A DNA stretch of 64,000 nt. It comes from Bacteroidales bacterium. Lineage in GTDB: Bacteria > Bacteroidota > Bacteroidia > Bacteroidales > Bacteroidaceae. Numbering within the stretch: position 1 is the first letter of the stretch; each line of letters opens with the position of its first letter. The stretch covers positions 62,001 to 126,000 of the forward strand of contig JAUNKN010000001.1 of NCBI GenBank assembly GCA_030532685.1, read 5' to 3'. This document shows positions 9,093 through 16,712 of this stretch, in pieces. A program made the position numbers and the translations under genes. Under the pieces are notes generated by a model that saw only the letters and a list, made by a program, of their open reading frames with translations, did not search any database and was not told where the DNA came from.

Positions 9093-9638
9093 TTATACCC
9101 AAATCACTTCATCGACTCGCTGGTCATGCTGTTCATGAGGAACGGCATCGAGCTGCTGAAAGCGATAGGCCAATCCAAGTAGTGGGATAGTTGAGAAATG
9201 AGGATGTGCGAGAAGGCGATCGTAAAAGCCGCGTCCACGTCCTAAGCGATAGCCTTGGGCATCGAATGCCAAGCCTGGTATAATGGCTAAATCTATATTC
9301 TCAAGCTCTTGCCAAGAAGGTGTTTGTGCTTCGAGTATACCAAAGGCACCCATTTGGAGCTTATCCTCCCCTTGGTAAGGGTGTAAATGCAAATCGCCGC
9401 CAATGACGGCGGGAAGAAGTAACGTTTTTTGCTGATACCAATGGGTAAGGAGCATCTGGGTCGGAACTTCGTCGGGGAGCGAACTAAACACGAGGACTAC
9501 CCGAGCGGAGGAAAAGTCGGCTCGTTGCTCCAAGTCTTTAAGCCACTCTCCGCTCAAAGCTCTTACTCTACTCTTGCCTAATAGCTCACGACTGCGTTGT
9601 CGAACGAGGCGACGTGCTTCTTTCTTTTGCAGATTCAT
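9093..9638 (-). CDS. 5-formyltetrahydrofolate cyclo-ligase
   Basis: Converts 5-formyl-THF and ATP to 5,10-methenyl-THF, returning stored folate to one-carbon metabolism. The 181-residue protein shows the family N-terminus with basic residues (MNLQKKEARRLVRQRSRELL) and the nucleotide-binding GYRLGRGRGFYDRLL motif near residue 130. A TTG one codon upstream (9641) opens the same frame, but the ATG at 9638 is the natural start. Co-directional with mltF. About 380 bases separate it from ctpA, a gap that contains repeat copy A. Confidence 0.92.
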   Translation of the reverse strand: MNLQKKEARRLVRQRSRELLGKSRVRALSGEWLKDLEQRADFSSARVVLVFSSLPDEVPTQMLLTHWYQQKTLLLPAVIGGDLHLHPYQGEDKLQMGAFGILEAQTPSWQELENIDLAIIPGLAFDAQGYRLGRGRGFYDRLLAHPHFSTIPLLGLAYRFQQLDAVPHEQHDQRVDEVIWV

Positions 9639-9834
9639 CAAAGATATAAGAAAAAATACCAGTAGACTTCAAAGTGTATCGAAGAACGAGGCTGAGCTTC
9701 AATGAGGATTATGTGAACTCGAAACAGGAGCAGATGCTTTACTCTATTTCGCTGTAAGAGCATCCCTCTATTGAGCCCATGCGCACTTGTTCCGCGTTGG
9801 CTCGTGGAAAGTTTGCGTACGTGTCTCAATCTGC
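9639..9834. other. intergenic stretch without gene
   Basis: Upstream of the cyclo-ligase gene. I see no convincing coding frame, RNA or full promoter; a TATCTTTG at complement 9639-9646 touches the start codon and is badly placed for a promoter. Confidence 0.5.
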
Positions 9835-9906
9835 TTCCCACGTAGAAAATCCTACGACGCACGTAGGATTTTTTCTTCCCACGTAGAAATTTCTACTTCC
9901 TACATA
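9835..9906. repeat. CCCACGTAG palindromic repeat, copy A
   Basis: Contains CCCACGTAGAAAATCCTACG, an 11-bp hairpin AAAATCCTACG (9846-9856) with CGTAGGATTTT (9862-9872) followed by a T run, and then CTTCCCACGTAG and the perfect palindrome GTAGAAATTTCTAC (9883-9896). It lies between ctpA and the cyclo-ligase gene, both leftward. The right end (CTTCCCACGTAG..CTACTTCC.ACATAA) also matches copy D outside the palindrome, so the copies share ancestry. Confidence 0.85.
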
Positions 9907-10019
9907 AGAATAAGGGCAATGTTTTATAGCCTAACTTCCTTCCTTTGGTACGAGAGGCGATGCTTCAGGAGGAAAGAAAAAGCCTATAGACTTCTCTTTC
10001 TTCCTCTGCCCTACTCTAT

Positions 10020-11654
10020 TTACTTCTTAGAAGCTACTGGAGCTTGTGGAAAGGACTTCCCCTCTTTGAGAAGTTGAAGGGCCCGCATCATGGCCTGGTC
10101 GGTTTCGTTGATATATTGTGTTGCAGCTTGTTGATCGAGCGTATTGCTAATGATGTAGCTGGTCAAATGTTGTTGCAGCAAACGGTAGGAAGTGCGTATC
10201 ATCAGATTACGACGGCGATTGCCGTGCTGCTCTGCATAACGTACGAACTGCTCCACAACATTCTTTTGCTTGAGATATTTCGCAATGGCTGAATAGTGAC
10301 TCATTGCGGAGAGTTGTGCTCGATGTGCGTCTACAAACCAATAGGCAAATTGATGCATCGTTCCATCTAAGTAAACGTCCTTGAAGTAAGAGGTCATGCC
10401 CAAGGTGTCGCGAGGAATGAAATAATCGGGAGTGATTCCTCCACCATCATACACGGGACGTCCCAAACGTGTCAAAAATTTCTTGCCTTGCACTTTAATA
10501 CTATCTGAAGAGAAGTATTCTCCCGTAGCGGCTCGCTCCAAGAGGTCGGCCTCGTAGGACTTTTCGTCACCAGGGGTGAAAGGCTTTTGAACACAGCGTC
10601 CAGAAGGAGTGTAATAGCGCGCAGTGGTGAGTCGCAACATCGAGCCATCTCTAAATTCAATGGGGACTTGCACCAACCCTTTGCCAAAGGTGCGACGACC
10701 GATTATCATGGCGCGATCATTGTCTTGCATTGCACCCGCAAAGATTTCACTGGCCGAGGCGCTGGTTTCATCCACCAGAACGACCAAAGGCATTTTTAAG
10801 TAGGCCCCTCTACCATCGCTTTTGAAGTCTTCGCGCGAGAAACGTCGGCCTTCGTTATAGACAATGAGCGAACGCGCTGGCAAAAACTCATTGGCCACTT
10901 GCACGGCAGCTTGAAGATAGCCGCCAAGATTGCCACGCAAATCAATCACCAACTCCTCCATACCTTGAGCGCTAAGAGTGGCCATTGCAGCAAGGAACTC
11001 GGCATAAGTCTTGTCGCCCCAAGTCTCGATGTTGATATATCCCTTGTTTTTGTCCACAAGGTAGGCCGAGGTGATGCTTTTAACAGGAACATTGCCACGC
11101 GTGATAGAAAAGTCGACAAGTCTTTTTTCTCCATTGCGTTTCACGCCCAGCTTTACAGCTGTTCCCGCCTCTCCTTTTAGTCGCTTCATTGTCTCGTCGT
11201 TCGTCACGACTTTTCCCACATATTTTTTCCCATCGACGGTAACAATACGGTCGCCTGCACGCAAACCAACGCGTTGGCTGGGACCGCCTTCAATGACTCG
11301 AACGATGCGAACTGTATCGTCATAGATGGTAAACTGTACGCCGATGCCCGAGAAGCTTCCCTTGAGTTCTTGCATCGACTCGGCTACATCTTTGGCACTG
11401 ACATAGGTCGAGTGAGGATCGAGTTCTTTCAAAATTTGCGGCATGGCTTTCTCGACCAAATCGCTCACCTTGACAGAATCGACATATCGCTCGTCGATAA
11501 TATGGAGCAAATCGCTCAGTTTATTGCTCGAGGTATTGATAAAACTCACACTTCTTCCTGAAAAGTGGTTGGCATAGAACGAGCCGATGAGCACACCGAC
11601 CACGACAGCCACAGAAGCAAAGAAGGGAACGAGTCTAGGAGTTTGGTGTTTCAT
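10020..11654 (-). CDS. C-terminal processing protease (S41, CtpA/Prc family)
   Basis: Periplasmic serine protease that trims C-termini of envelope proteins. The 544-residue product starts MKHQTPRLVPFFASVAVVVGVLIGSFYANHF, one N-terminal membrane anchor. A PDZ domain follows (SFSGIGVQFTIYDDTVRIV..GLRAGDRIVTVDG). The S41 core has the catalytic Ser in DETSASASEIFAGAM and Lys in RRTFGKGLVQ (about 25 residues later). A long C-terminal helical region (residues about 430-544) is seen in Bacteroidetes members. The longest frame begins at 11807, but its first 51 codons overlap the deaminase gene and have no family match; the ATG at 11654 is 10 bases after the deaminase stop, implying co-transcription. 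Confidence 0.93.
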   Translation of the reverse strand: MKHQTPRLVPFFASVAVVVGVLIGSFYANHFSGRSVSFINTSSNKLSDLLHIIDERYVDSVKVSDLVEKAMPQILKELDPHSTYVSAKDVAESMQELKGSFSGIGVQFTIYDDTVRIVRVIEGGPSQRVGLRAGDRIVTVDGKKYVGKVVTNDETMKRLKGEAGTAVKLGVKRNGEKRLVDFSITRGNVPVKSITSAYLVDKNKGYINIETWGDKTYAEFLAAMATLSAQGMEELVIDLRGNLGGYLQAAVQVANEFLPARSLIVYNEGRRFSREDFKSDGRGAYLKMPLVVLVDETSASASEIFAGAMQDNDRAMIIGRRTFGKGLVQVPIEFRDGSMLRLTTARYYTPSGRCVQKPFTPGDEKSYEADLLERAATGEYFSSDSIKVQGKKFLTRLGRPVYDGGGITPDYFIPRDTLGMTSYFKDVYLDGTMHQFAYWFVDAHRAQLSAMSHYSAIAKYLKQKNVVEQFVRYAEQHGNRRRNLMIRTSYRLLQQHLTSYIISNTLDQQAATQYINETDQAMMRALQLLKEGKSFPQAPVASKK

Positions 11655-11664
11655 GAACGATTTC

Positions 11665-12084
11665 TTATTCTTGAGGGAAATGTAAAATTTCGATGCCCAC
11701 ACGGCGCAGGAGTTCAAGGCCATCGTGCAATCGATACTCACGATCGTAGACCACACGACGAATCCCTGCTTGAATGATGAGTTTCGCGCATTCAATGCAG
11801 GGCTCATCGGTCACGTAGAGTGTGGCGCCATCGGCATTGTTGCTCGAACGAGCTATCTTAGTTATCGCATTGGCCTCGGCATGCAACACATAAGGATGGG
11901 TCGTGCCGGTGGCGTCTTCGCACACGTTCTCAAAACCTGAGGGGGTTCCGTTGTAACCATCGGAGATAATCATTTTGTCTTTGACAATAAGTGCGCCCAC
12001 TTGACGACGTTTACAATAGGAGTTTTCCGCCCAAATACGTGCCATACGCAAATAGCGCTGATCCAATGCAGTTTGCTTGTCCAT
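11665..12084 (-). CDS. dCMP deaminase family protein
   Basis: Zinc-dependent cytidine/deoxycytidylate deaminase, 139 residues. It likely converts dCMP to dUMP for thymidylate synthesis; the family also includes ComEB-like proteins. Zinc ligands and the catalytic Glu are clear: HAEAN (His and Glu, about residue 68) and PCIECAK with two Cys (about residue 95). The N-terminal YLRMARIWAENSYCKRRQVGALIV is typical of dCMP deaminases. It is tightly placed between the M3 peptidase gene (15-base gap) and ctpA (10-base gap), forming a leftward operon. Confidence 0.92.
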   Translation of the reverse strand: MDKQTALDQRYLRMARIWAENSYCKRRQVGALIVKDKMIISDGYNGTPSGFENVCEDATGTTHPYVLHAEANAITKIARSSNNADGATLYVTDEPCIECAKLIIQAGIRRVVYDREYRLHDGLELLRRVGIEILHFPQE

Positions 12085-12099
12085 AAACCAAGAGGAAGT

Positions 12100-14136
12100 T
12101 TAAGAGGGAAGAAGTCCGTCACGACGCAACAACGCGTCTATTTTGGGCTCTCGGCCACGAAAGTTGAGATAAAGCTGTTGCGGATGTTCCGTTCCTCCTC
12201 GCGAAAGAATAGTATTGCGGAAGTGTTGCCCCTGTTCGGGGGAGAATACGCCCACCTCAACAAAGGCTTCAAAAGCGTCGGCATCGAGAACTTCGGCCCA
12301 TTTGTAGCTATAATACCCCGCTGCATAACCTCCACTCATGATATGCCCGAACTGTACAGTCATACAGGCTTCGGAGAGTGAAGGAAGCAACTGAACACGC
12401 TCCCACGCCTGACGCTCATAAGCACGAATATCTTCGGTGAGTGGTGTTTGGCGAGTATAATAGGCCATATCGAGTAGCCCAAAACTTACTTGCCGCATAC
12501 AAGCATAAGCTACATTGAAGCGACTGGCTCGTTGCAAGCGCTCTAAGAGTTCTGTTGGAATTAGTTCTCCAGTTTCATAGTGCCGAGCAAAAGTCTCGAG
12601 AAAAGCCTTTTGGTAAGCATAGTTCTCCATGAATTGCGAGGGAAGCTCGACAAAATCCCAAAAGACATTTGTCCCACTTAAAGCTGAATAATGGCTGCGT
12701 GCAAAGATACCATGCAGAGCGTGTCCGAACTCGTGGAGGAACGTCTGTACTTCATCGAAAGTGAGCAAAGCGGGCTTCGTGGCCGTTGGTTTGGTAAAGT
12801 TCATCGTTACGCTCACGTGCGGACGTTGATCTCGTTGTTGGGCATCGATACACTGCTCGCGATAGCTCGTCATCCAAGCTCCATTCTGTTTTGAAGCTCG
12901 CGGAAAGAAGTCGGTATAGAGTACAGCCAAATGACTACCATCGCTATCACGCACTTCATAGGCTTTTACCTCTTCGTGGTAGACGGAAATTTCTTTGTTC
13001 TCCACAAAGGTAACGCCGTAAAGCGTCGTTGCTAAAGAGAAAACACCCTCTGTTACTCGATTTAACTCAAAATAAGGGCGCAACATCTCGCTGTCTAAAT
13101 CGTAGTCGCGTAGTTGAAGCAAGTGAGCATAATGTGCAAAATCCCAAGGTTGTAAACAAAAATCACTACCTTCCTTCTCCTGTGCCAATTGCTCAACTGC
13201 TCGCACTTCCTCTTGGGCTTTGGGTAGATAATGCTCAATGAGTTGATCCAGTAACTCTTGCACACGATCTGCTCGCTGCGCCATACGGTTGGTCAAAACG
13301 TATTCGGCATAGTCTTGGTAGCCTAATAGTTGAGCCAACTCCATACGGAGATTCACGAGCTGTCGACAAATTTCGAAATTATTGTATTCCTCCTTATTCG
13401 CACAACGCGTCATGTAAGCACGGTAGAGTTGCTCGCGCAAATCTCTCCGTGTACTATATTGCATGAAAGGCACATAGCTTGGAGCATGTAAGGTGATAAT
13501 CCATCCTTCTTTGTCACGTTCTTTTGCAGCCGCTCTCGCCTGTTCCACCTGTCCTTCGGGAAGTCCGGCAAGAGAGTTCACGTCCGTCAGGTGTAGCACA
13601 TAAGCATTGGTCGCTTTGATGTTATTTTGAGAGAATTGCAGCGAGAGCTGGGAGAGTTCCACTTTAATGGCTCTAAAGCGCTGTTTCTTTTCTTCCGAAA
13701 GCGTTGCTCCTGAACGTTCAAAACCTTCGTAAGTCTTTTTCAGAAGCATCGCATCTTCTCCCTCCAAATTCAAATCAGACTCGTAGACCGAACGTACGCG
13801 ATCAAACAACTTTTCATTGAGCATAATATCGCTGCTGTGTTTCGACAACACAGGCGACACACGTTCTGCTAAAGCTTCAAGTTCGTCGCTCGTTAATGCG
13901 GAAAGCTGATTGTACATCAGCGTCGTGGCACGCTCTAAGAGTTGCCCCGTTTGCGCAAGGGCAACGATCGTATTTTGAAAATTGGGCGATTCGCTTTGCT
14001 CTGTAATTGTTTTGATCTCTTCTTTCTCTATACGCATCCCTTCAAGCAAAGCCTCTTCTATATTTTGTAGGGAAATGTCGGCAAAAGGGAATGTATTATA
14101 TGGAGTTGCGTAATCGTGTTGAAGCAGGAGGTTCAT
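12100..14136 (-). CDS. M3-family oligopeptidase (Dcp/oligopeptidase A type)
   Basis: Zinc metallopeptidase that cleaves short peptides. The 678-residue sequence contains the M3 signature FLHEFGHALHG (two zinc His and catalytic Glu, about residues 465-475). A downstream glutamate and GTNVFWDFVELPSQFMENY supply the third ligand and the conserved substrate region, and MSGGYAAGYYSYKWAEVLDADAF lies near the C-terminus. No signal peptide is seen at MNLLLQHDYATPYNTFPF, so it is probably cytoplasmic. The start is 9 bases after the TPR lipoprotein stop, so it is co-transcribed with that gene. Dcp versus oligopeptidase A cannot be separated by eye. Confidence 0.93.
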   Translation of the reverse strand: MNLLLQHDYATPYNTFPFADISLQNIEEALLEGMRIEKEEIKTITEQSESPNFQNTIVALAQTGQLLERATTLMYNQLSALTSDELEALAERVSPVLSKHSSDIMLNEKLFDRVRSVYESDLNLEGEDAMLLKKTYEGFERSGATLSEEKKQRFRAIKVELSQLSLQFSQNNIKATNAYVLHLTDVNSLAGLPEGQVEQARAAAKERDKEGWIITLHAPSYVPFMQYSTRRDLREQLYRAYMTRCANKEEYNNFEICRQLVNLRMELAQLLGYQDYAEYVLTNRMAQRADRVQELLDQLIEHYLPKAQEEVRAVEQLAQEKEGSDFCLQPWDFAHYAHLLQLRDYDLDSEMLRPYFELNRVTEGVFSLATTLYGVTFVENKEISVYHEEVKAYEVRDSDGSHLAVLYTDFFPRASKQNGAWMTSYREQCIDAQQRDQRPHVSVTMNFTKPTATKPALLTFDEVQTFLHEFGHALHGIFARSHYSALSGTNVFWDFVELPSQFMENYAYQKAFLETFARHYETGELIPTELLERLQRASRFNVAYACMRQVSFGLLDMAYYTRQTPLTEDIRAYERQAWERVQLLPSLSEACMTVQFGHIMSGGYAAGYYSYKWAEVLDADAFEAFVEVGVFSPEQGQHFRNTILSRGGTEHPQQLYLNFRGREPKIDALLRRDGLLPS

Positions 14137-14145
14137 CAGAAAAGT

Positions 14146-15357
14146 TTATTGGGGAAGGTAGTTCGAAATCTCTTCAAATTCCTTGCCGAGATTCAATTTC
14201 AAATAAACGTCGTAGAGAAGCGGAGCCCAGATCTTGTTGTTTTCAGGAGCCAAACGACGATAGGTTTCGAGGCTTTTTTGAGCTTGCTTATAATAGTTTC
14301 GTTGTTTTTGGTGGGCTGTGCGATATCCTGGAGAGTGGATAGACAAAGGGAACATGACTTCGCGCGCCATTTGTAACGCAGCATATCCCTTGTAGTAGTG
14401 TCCTTGAGCATGGTTGCCATTACTGCGAATCATCGCCTCGGCGGCTTGGGCACTTTGCTCATATTCTCCTAAAAGATGATAGGCGCGAGCCCGTTCCTCG
14501 TACAAGACAAAATTCGTGCTATCGTTCTTCAGAAGTTTTTCAGTCATAGCCAAAACCGAGTCTGGGCGATTTTGTTGAAAGTAGAGCTCTGAAAGCGTCA
14601 TGAAGAAGAAAGGTAGATGAGGATACTCCTCGACTCCTTTCTGCAAATAGGCTATGGCCTCTTGTTGGTGACCAAGCTGTATTTGCACATTCGTCAGCAT
14701 CTCTAAAGCTGTGGCTCTCCGAACTGTATCTTTCAAGGCTTGAGGGGCATAGCGTAGAGCCTTTTGATATTGTTTCGATTGATGACACGCCAATAGGTGC
14801 CGCCAAGCAAATTGAATGCCGAGCGAATCGCTCATTTTGGCAATGTGTTGTTCAAAAACAGGAGAATTGCGAGCTTCAAGAGCGAGTTCAGAGAAGCGAA
14901 TGACTTCCTGCCAATTTTGTTTGCGCACAAAATATAGACTCGCAGCATTAAGATTGGAAAACGAAGCGTTCATGGTTTCTGCCAATGCCTTCCGATAATG
15001 AGAAGGAGCTGTTGCTTTCTTTCGCTCTTGCTCTATGCTGTCAACAAGCAGGGCATATTCGTAAACGTGATACAATGTACGAAAAAGCGCTGTCGTATCT
15101 GGGGCTCTACGCAAATATAGTTTTTCGTTTTCTCTCTCGTACATCTTTTTACTGCTTTCCAACCCCAAGTGGTAGAGTTTGGGGGTATGCATCAGCAACG
15201 TATCCTTACGACCAGCTTCGACAAGGCGCAAGGCATCGGGGTATCGTTTTCCCTTGAGAGCCGTCTTAATATTGGATATAGCTCTCCTGCTCGGAGTTTC
15301 ACAAGCTCCAAGGAGAAGAAGTAAAGCAAGAGTAAGGAGGGAGAGAGAAAGTCGCAT
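14146..15357 (-). CDS. TPR lipoprotein
   Basis: A 403-residue exported protein. The signal MRLSLSLLTLALLLLLGAC ends in a lipobox (LLGAC, Cys19). The mature part is almost all tetratricopeptide-like helices, for example LLACHQSKQYQKALRYAPQA and YHLLGEYEQSAQAAEAMIRS, ending ETYRRLAPENNKIWAPLLYDVYLKLN. That last segment resembles the end of the neighbouring 15417-16691 protein (LAPERSRMWASALQQIYFNLD), so the two are probably related by old duplication. Role unknown; an envelope scaffold is likely. A hairpin separates it from that upstream gene, while the M3 peptidase follows closely. Confidence 0.88.
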   Translation of the reverse strand: MRLSLSLLTLALLLLLGACETPSRRAISNIKTALKGKRYPDALRLVEAGRKDTLLMHTPKLYHLGLESSKKMYERENEKLYLRRAPDTTALFRTLYHVYEYALLVDSIEQERKKATAPSHYRKALAETMNASFSNLNAASLYFVRKQNWQEVIRFSELALEARNSPVFEQHIAKMSDSLGIQFAWRHLLACHQSKQYQKALRYAPQALKDTVRRATALEMLTNVQIQLGHQQEAIAYLQKGVEEYPHLPFFFMTLSELYFQQNRPDSVLAMTEKLLKNDSTNFVLYEERARAYHLLGEYEQSAQAAEAMIRSNGNHAQGHYYKGYAALQMAREVMFPLSIHSPGYRTAHQKQRNYYKQAQKSLETYRRLAPENNKIWAPLLYDVYLKLNLGKEFEEISNYLPQ

Positions 15358-15370
15358 AGATACAGGTAAA

Positions 15371-15403
15371 GCAGAGACGTACAGTCCTATTGTACGTCTC
15401 TGC
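15371..15403 (-). terminator. hairpin between the two TPR genes
   Basis: Perfect 13-bp stem (15371-15383 with 15391-15403, arm GCAGAGACGTACA) and a 7-base loop, with TTTACC following on the minus strand. It lies 13 bases past the stop of the 15417-16691 gene. The T tract is short, so it may only reduce readthrough. Confidence 0.65.
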
Positions 15404-15416
15404 TGAGGGATTAGAG

Positions 15417-16691
15417 TTACTGGTGTGCGTTGGCACTCATGATATCATCCATCTTTTGGGCTTCGGCCTTACGATCAAGATTGAAGTAGATTTGTTGCAA
15501 AGCTGAGGCCCACATACGAGAACGTTCGGGAGCCAATTCACGTACCTTTTCCATATAAGGCAATGCTTTTTGGTAGTAGCCTTTGATTTCGGCCATTTCC
15601 TTGTTGTAAACATCGATTGCGGCCTTTCCGGTAACTTTTCCGGTACGTCCTGCGTACTTGTAAAGACCATTTTGTCGCTTTGTTACAACTTCATTGATAT
15701 AGGCGTAAGCCATGTTTGCATTGGCCTCGATGAATTGAGGGTCGGAAGATAGAGACTTCTCGAAGGCTTCACGTGCTGCGGGATAATCTTTCTTCAAGTT
15801 GAGATCTACACAGCCTTTCATGTACCAAGCATTTTTGCTGGTAGGATCTTTGGCGATGATATCAGAAGCAGTAGCTTCAGCAGCAGCGATGTCATTGTTG
15901 TTGTAGTAGACGCTGATGAGGGTTTCCATGAAGGAAGTGTTGTCCTTCAAGTTCATCACAGCATCTTTCAGTACATTGACATAGGCCGCGGTGTCCTTTT
16001 TAGCCTCGAGTGTAGCCTGTGCCTTCATTAAGTAAAGGTCACGACGATGCTTTTCAATACCCATCCCGCCATCTACGCTCTCGAGCAGTTCTTCCCATTT
16101 CTTTTGTTCGTAGGAGAGAATTGTCATGTAGTAGGCAGTGGTGGCATAACTCTCGGCTTTGGCTTGAAGGAGCGAGTCTTTTACCTCTGTCAAAGCGGGG
16201 TTGTTGGGGAGCTCGAGGTGTTTCTTGAACAATTCTCGTGCAGCAGCCTTATCTCCTTTTTGATTGAAGAATACACCTGCGTAGAAGAAATAGTCCTGAC
16301 AGCCCAAAAGCATGCGTTTATTGTCGGCATCGAATTTTGCTTTGGGCATCTTTCCCTTTTCATTGGGAGTGTGTTCTGCCACATAGCTCTTCGTATAGTA
16401 GTCCACCATCTCGTTCAAGCGATTAACGAACTTCATCGTGTCAAGTGGTTGATTCTGTGCAGCCTTCATCAATTCTGGATTGAATAGCTGAGCAGCACAT
16501 TTTCCTGCCTTGTTGTAGATCTCGCCAAACTTTGTTGTTTTAGGATTGTCGAACGATGACTTAAGGACATCTAAGGCTTCGGCCGGTTTATTTTCGCTCA
16601 TGAGCGTTTCGGCTTTGTAAATTACGCTATTTTGCGCCATGCTTACCGCAGCAACGGTGGCCAACGCAAGCGTTGAAAGTAGCTTTTTCAT
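15417..16691 (-). CDS. exported TPR protein
   Basis: A 424-residue protein with a Sec signal peptide (MKKLLSTLALATVAAVSMA, cleavage likely after AMA, then QNSVIYKAETLMSENKPAEAL) and repeated TPR-like helix pairs, for example ATASDIIAKDPTSKNAWYMKGCVDLNLKK. No Cys follows the signal, so it should be periplasmic or surface-associated rather than a lipoprotein. Such proteins are common in Bacteroidales envelopes and no enzymatic motif is visible. It lies 21 bases after gyrA and is probably on the same transcript. C-terminal similarity to the next gene suggests paralogy. Confidence 0.88.
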   Translation of the reverse strand: MKKLLSTLALATVAAVSMAQNSVIYKAETLMSENKPAEALDVLKSSFDNPKTTKFGEIYNKAGKCAAQLFNPELMKAAQNQPLDTMKFVNRLNEMVDYYTKSYVAEHTPNEKGKMPKAKFDADNKRMLLGCQDYFFYAGVFFNQKGDKAAARELFKKHLELPNNPALTEVKDSLLQAKAESYATTAYYMTILSYEQKKWEELLESVDGGMGIEKHRRDLYLMKAQATLEAKKDTAAYVNVLKDAVMNLKDNTSFMETLISVYYNNNDIAAAEATASDIIAKDPTSKNAWYMKGCVDLNLKKDYPAAREAFEKSLSSDPQFIEANANMAYAYINEVVTKRQNGLYKYAGRTGKVTGKAAIDVYNKEMAEIKGYYQKALPYMEKVRELAPERSRMWASALQQIYFNLDRKAEAQKMDDIMSANAHQ

Positions 16692-16712
16692 GATGTTGAA
16701 ATAGGTTGGAGG

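Noticed and set aside
9639..9646. TATCTTTG as promoter of the cyclo-ligase gene
   Set aside because: It touches the start codon, so transcription would begin inside the gene.
9781..9906. Open frames through repeat copies giving YVGRR- or FYVGRRNF-like peptides (also at 19468-19692)
   Set aside because: These arise from translating the palindromic repeat and are not conserved proteins.
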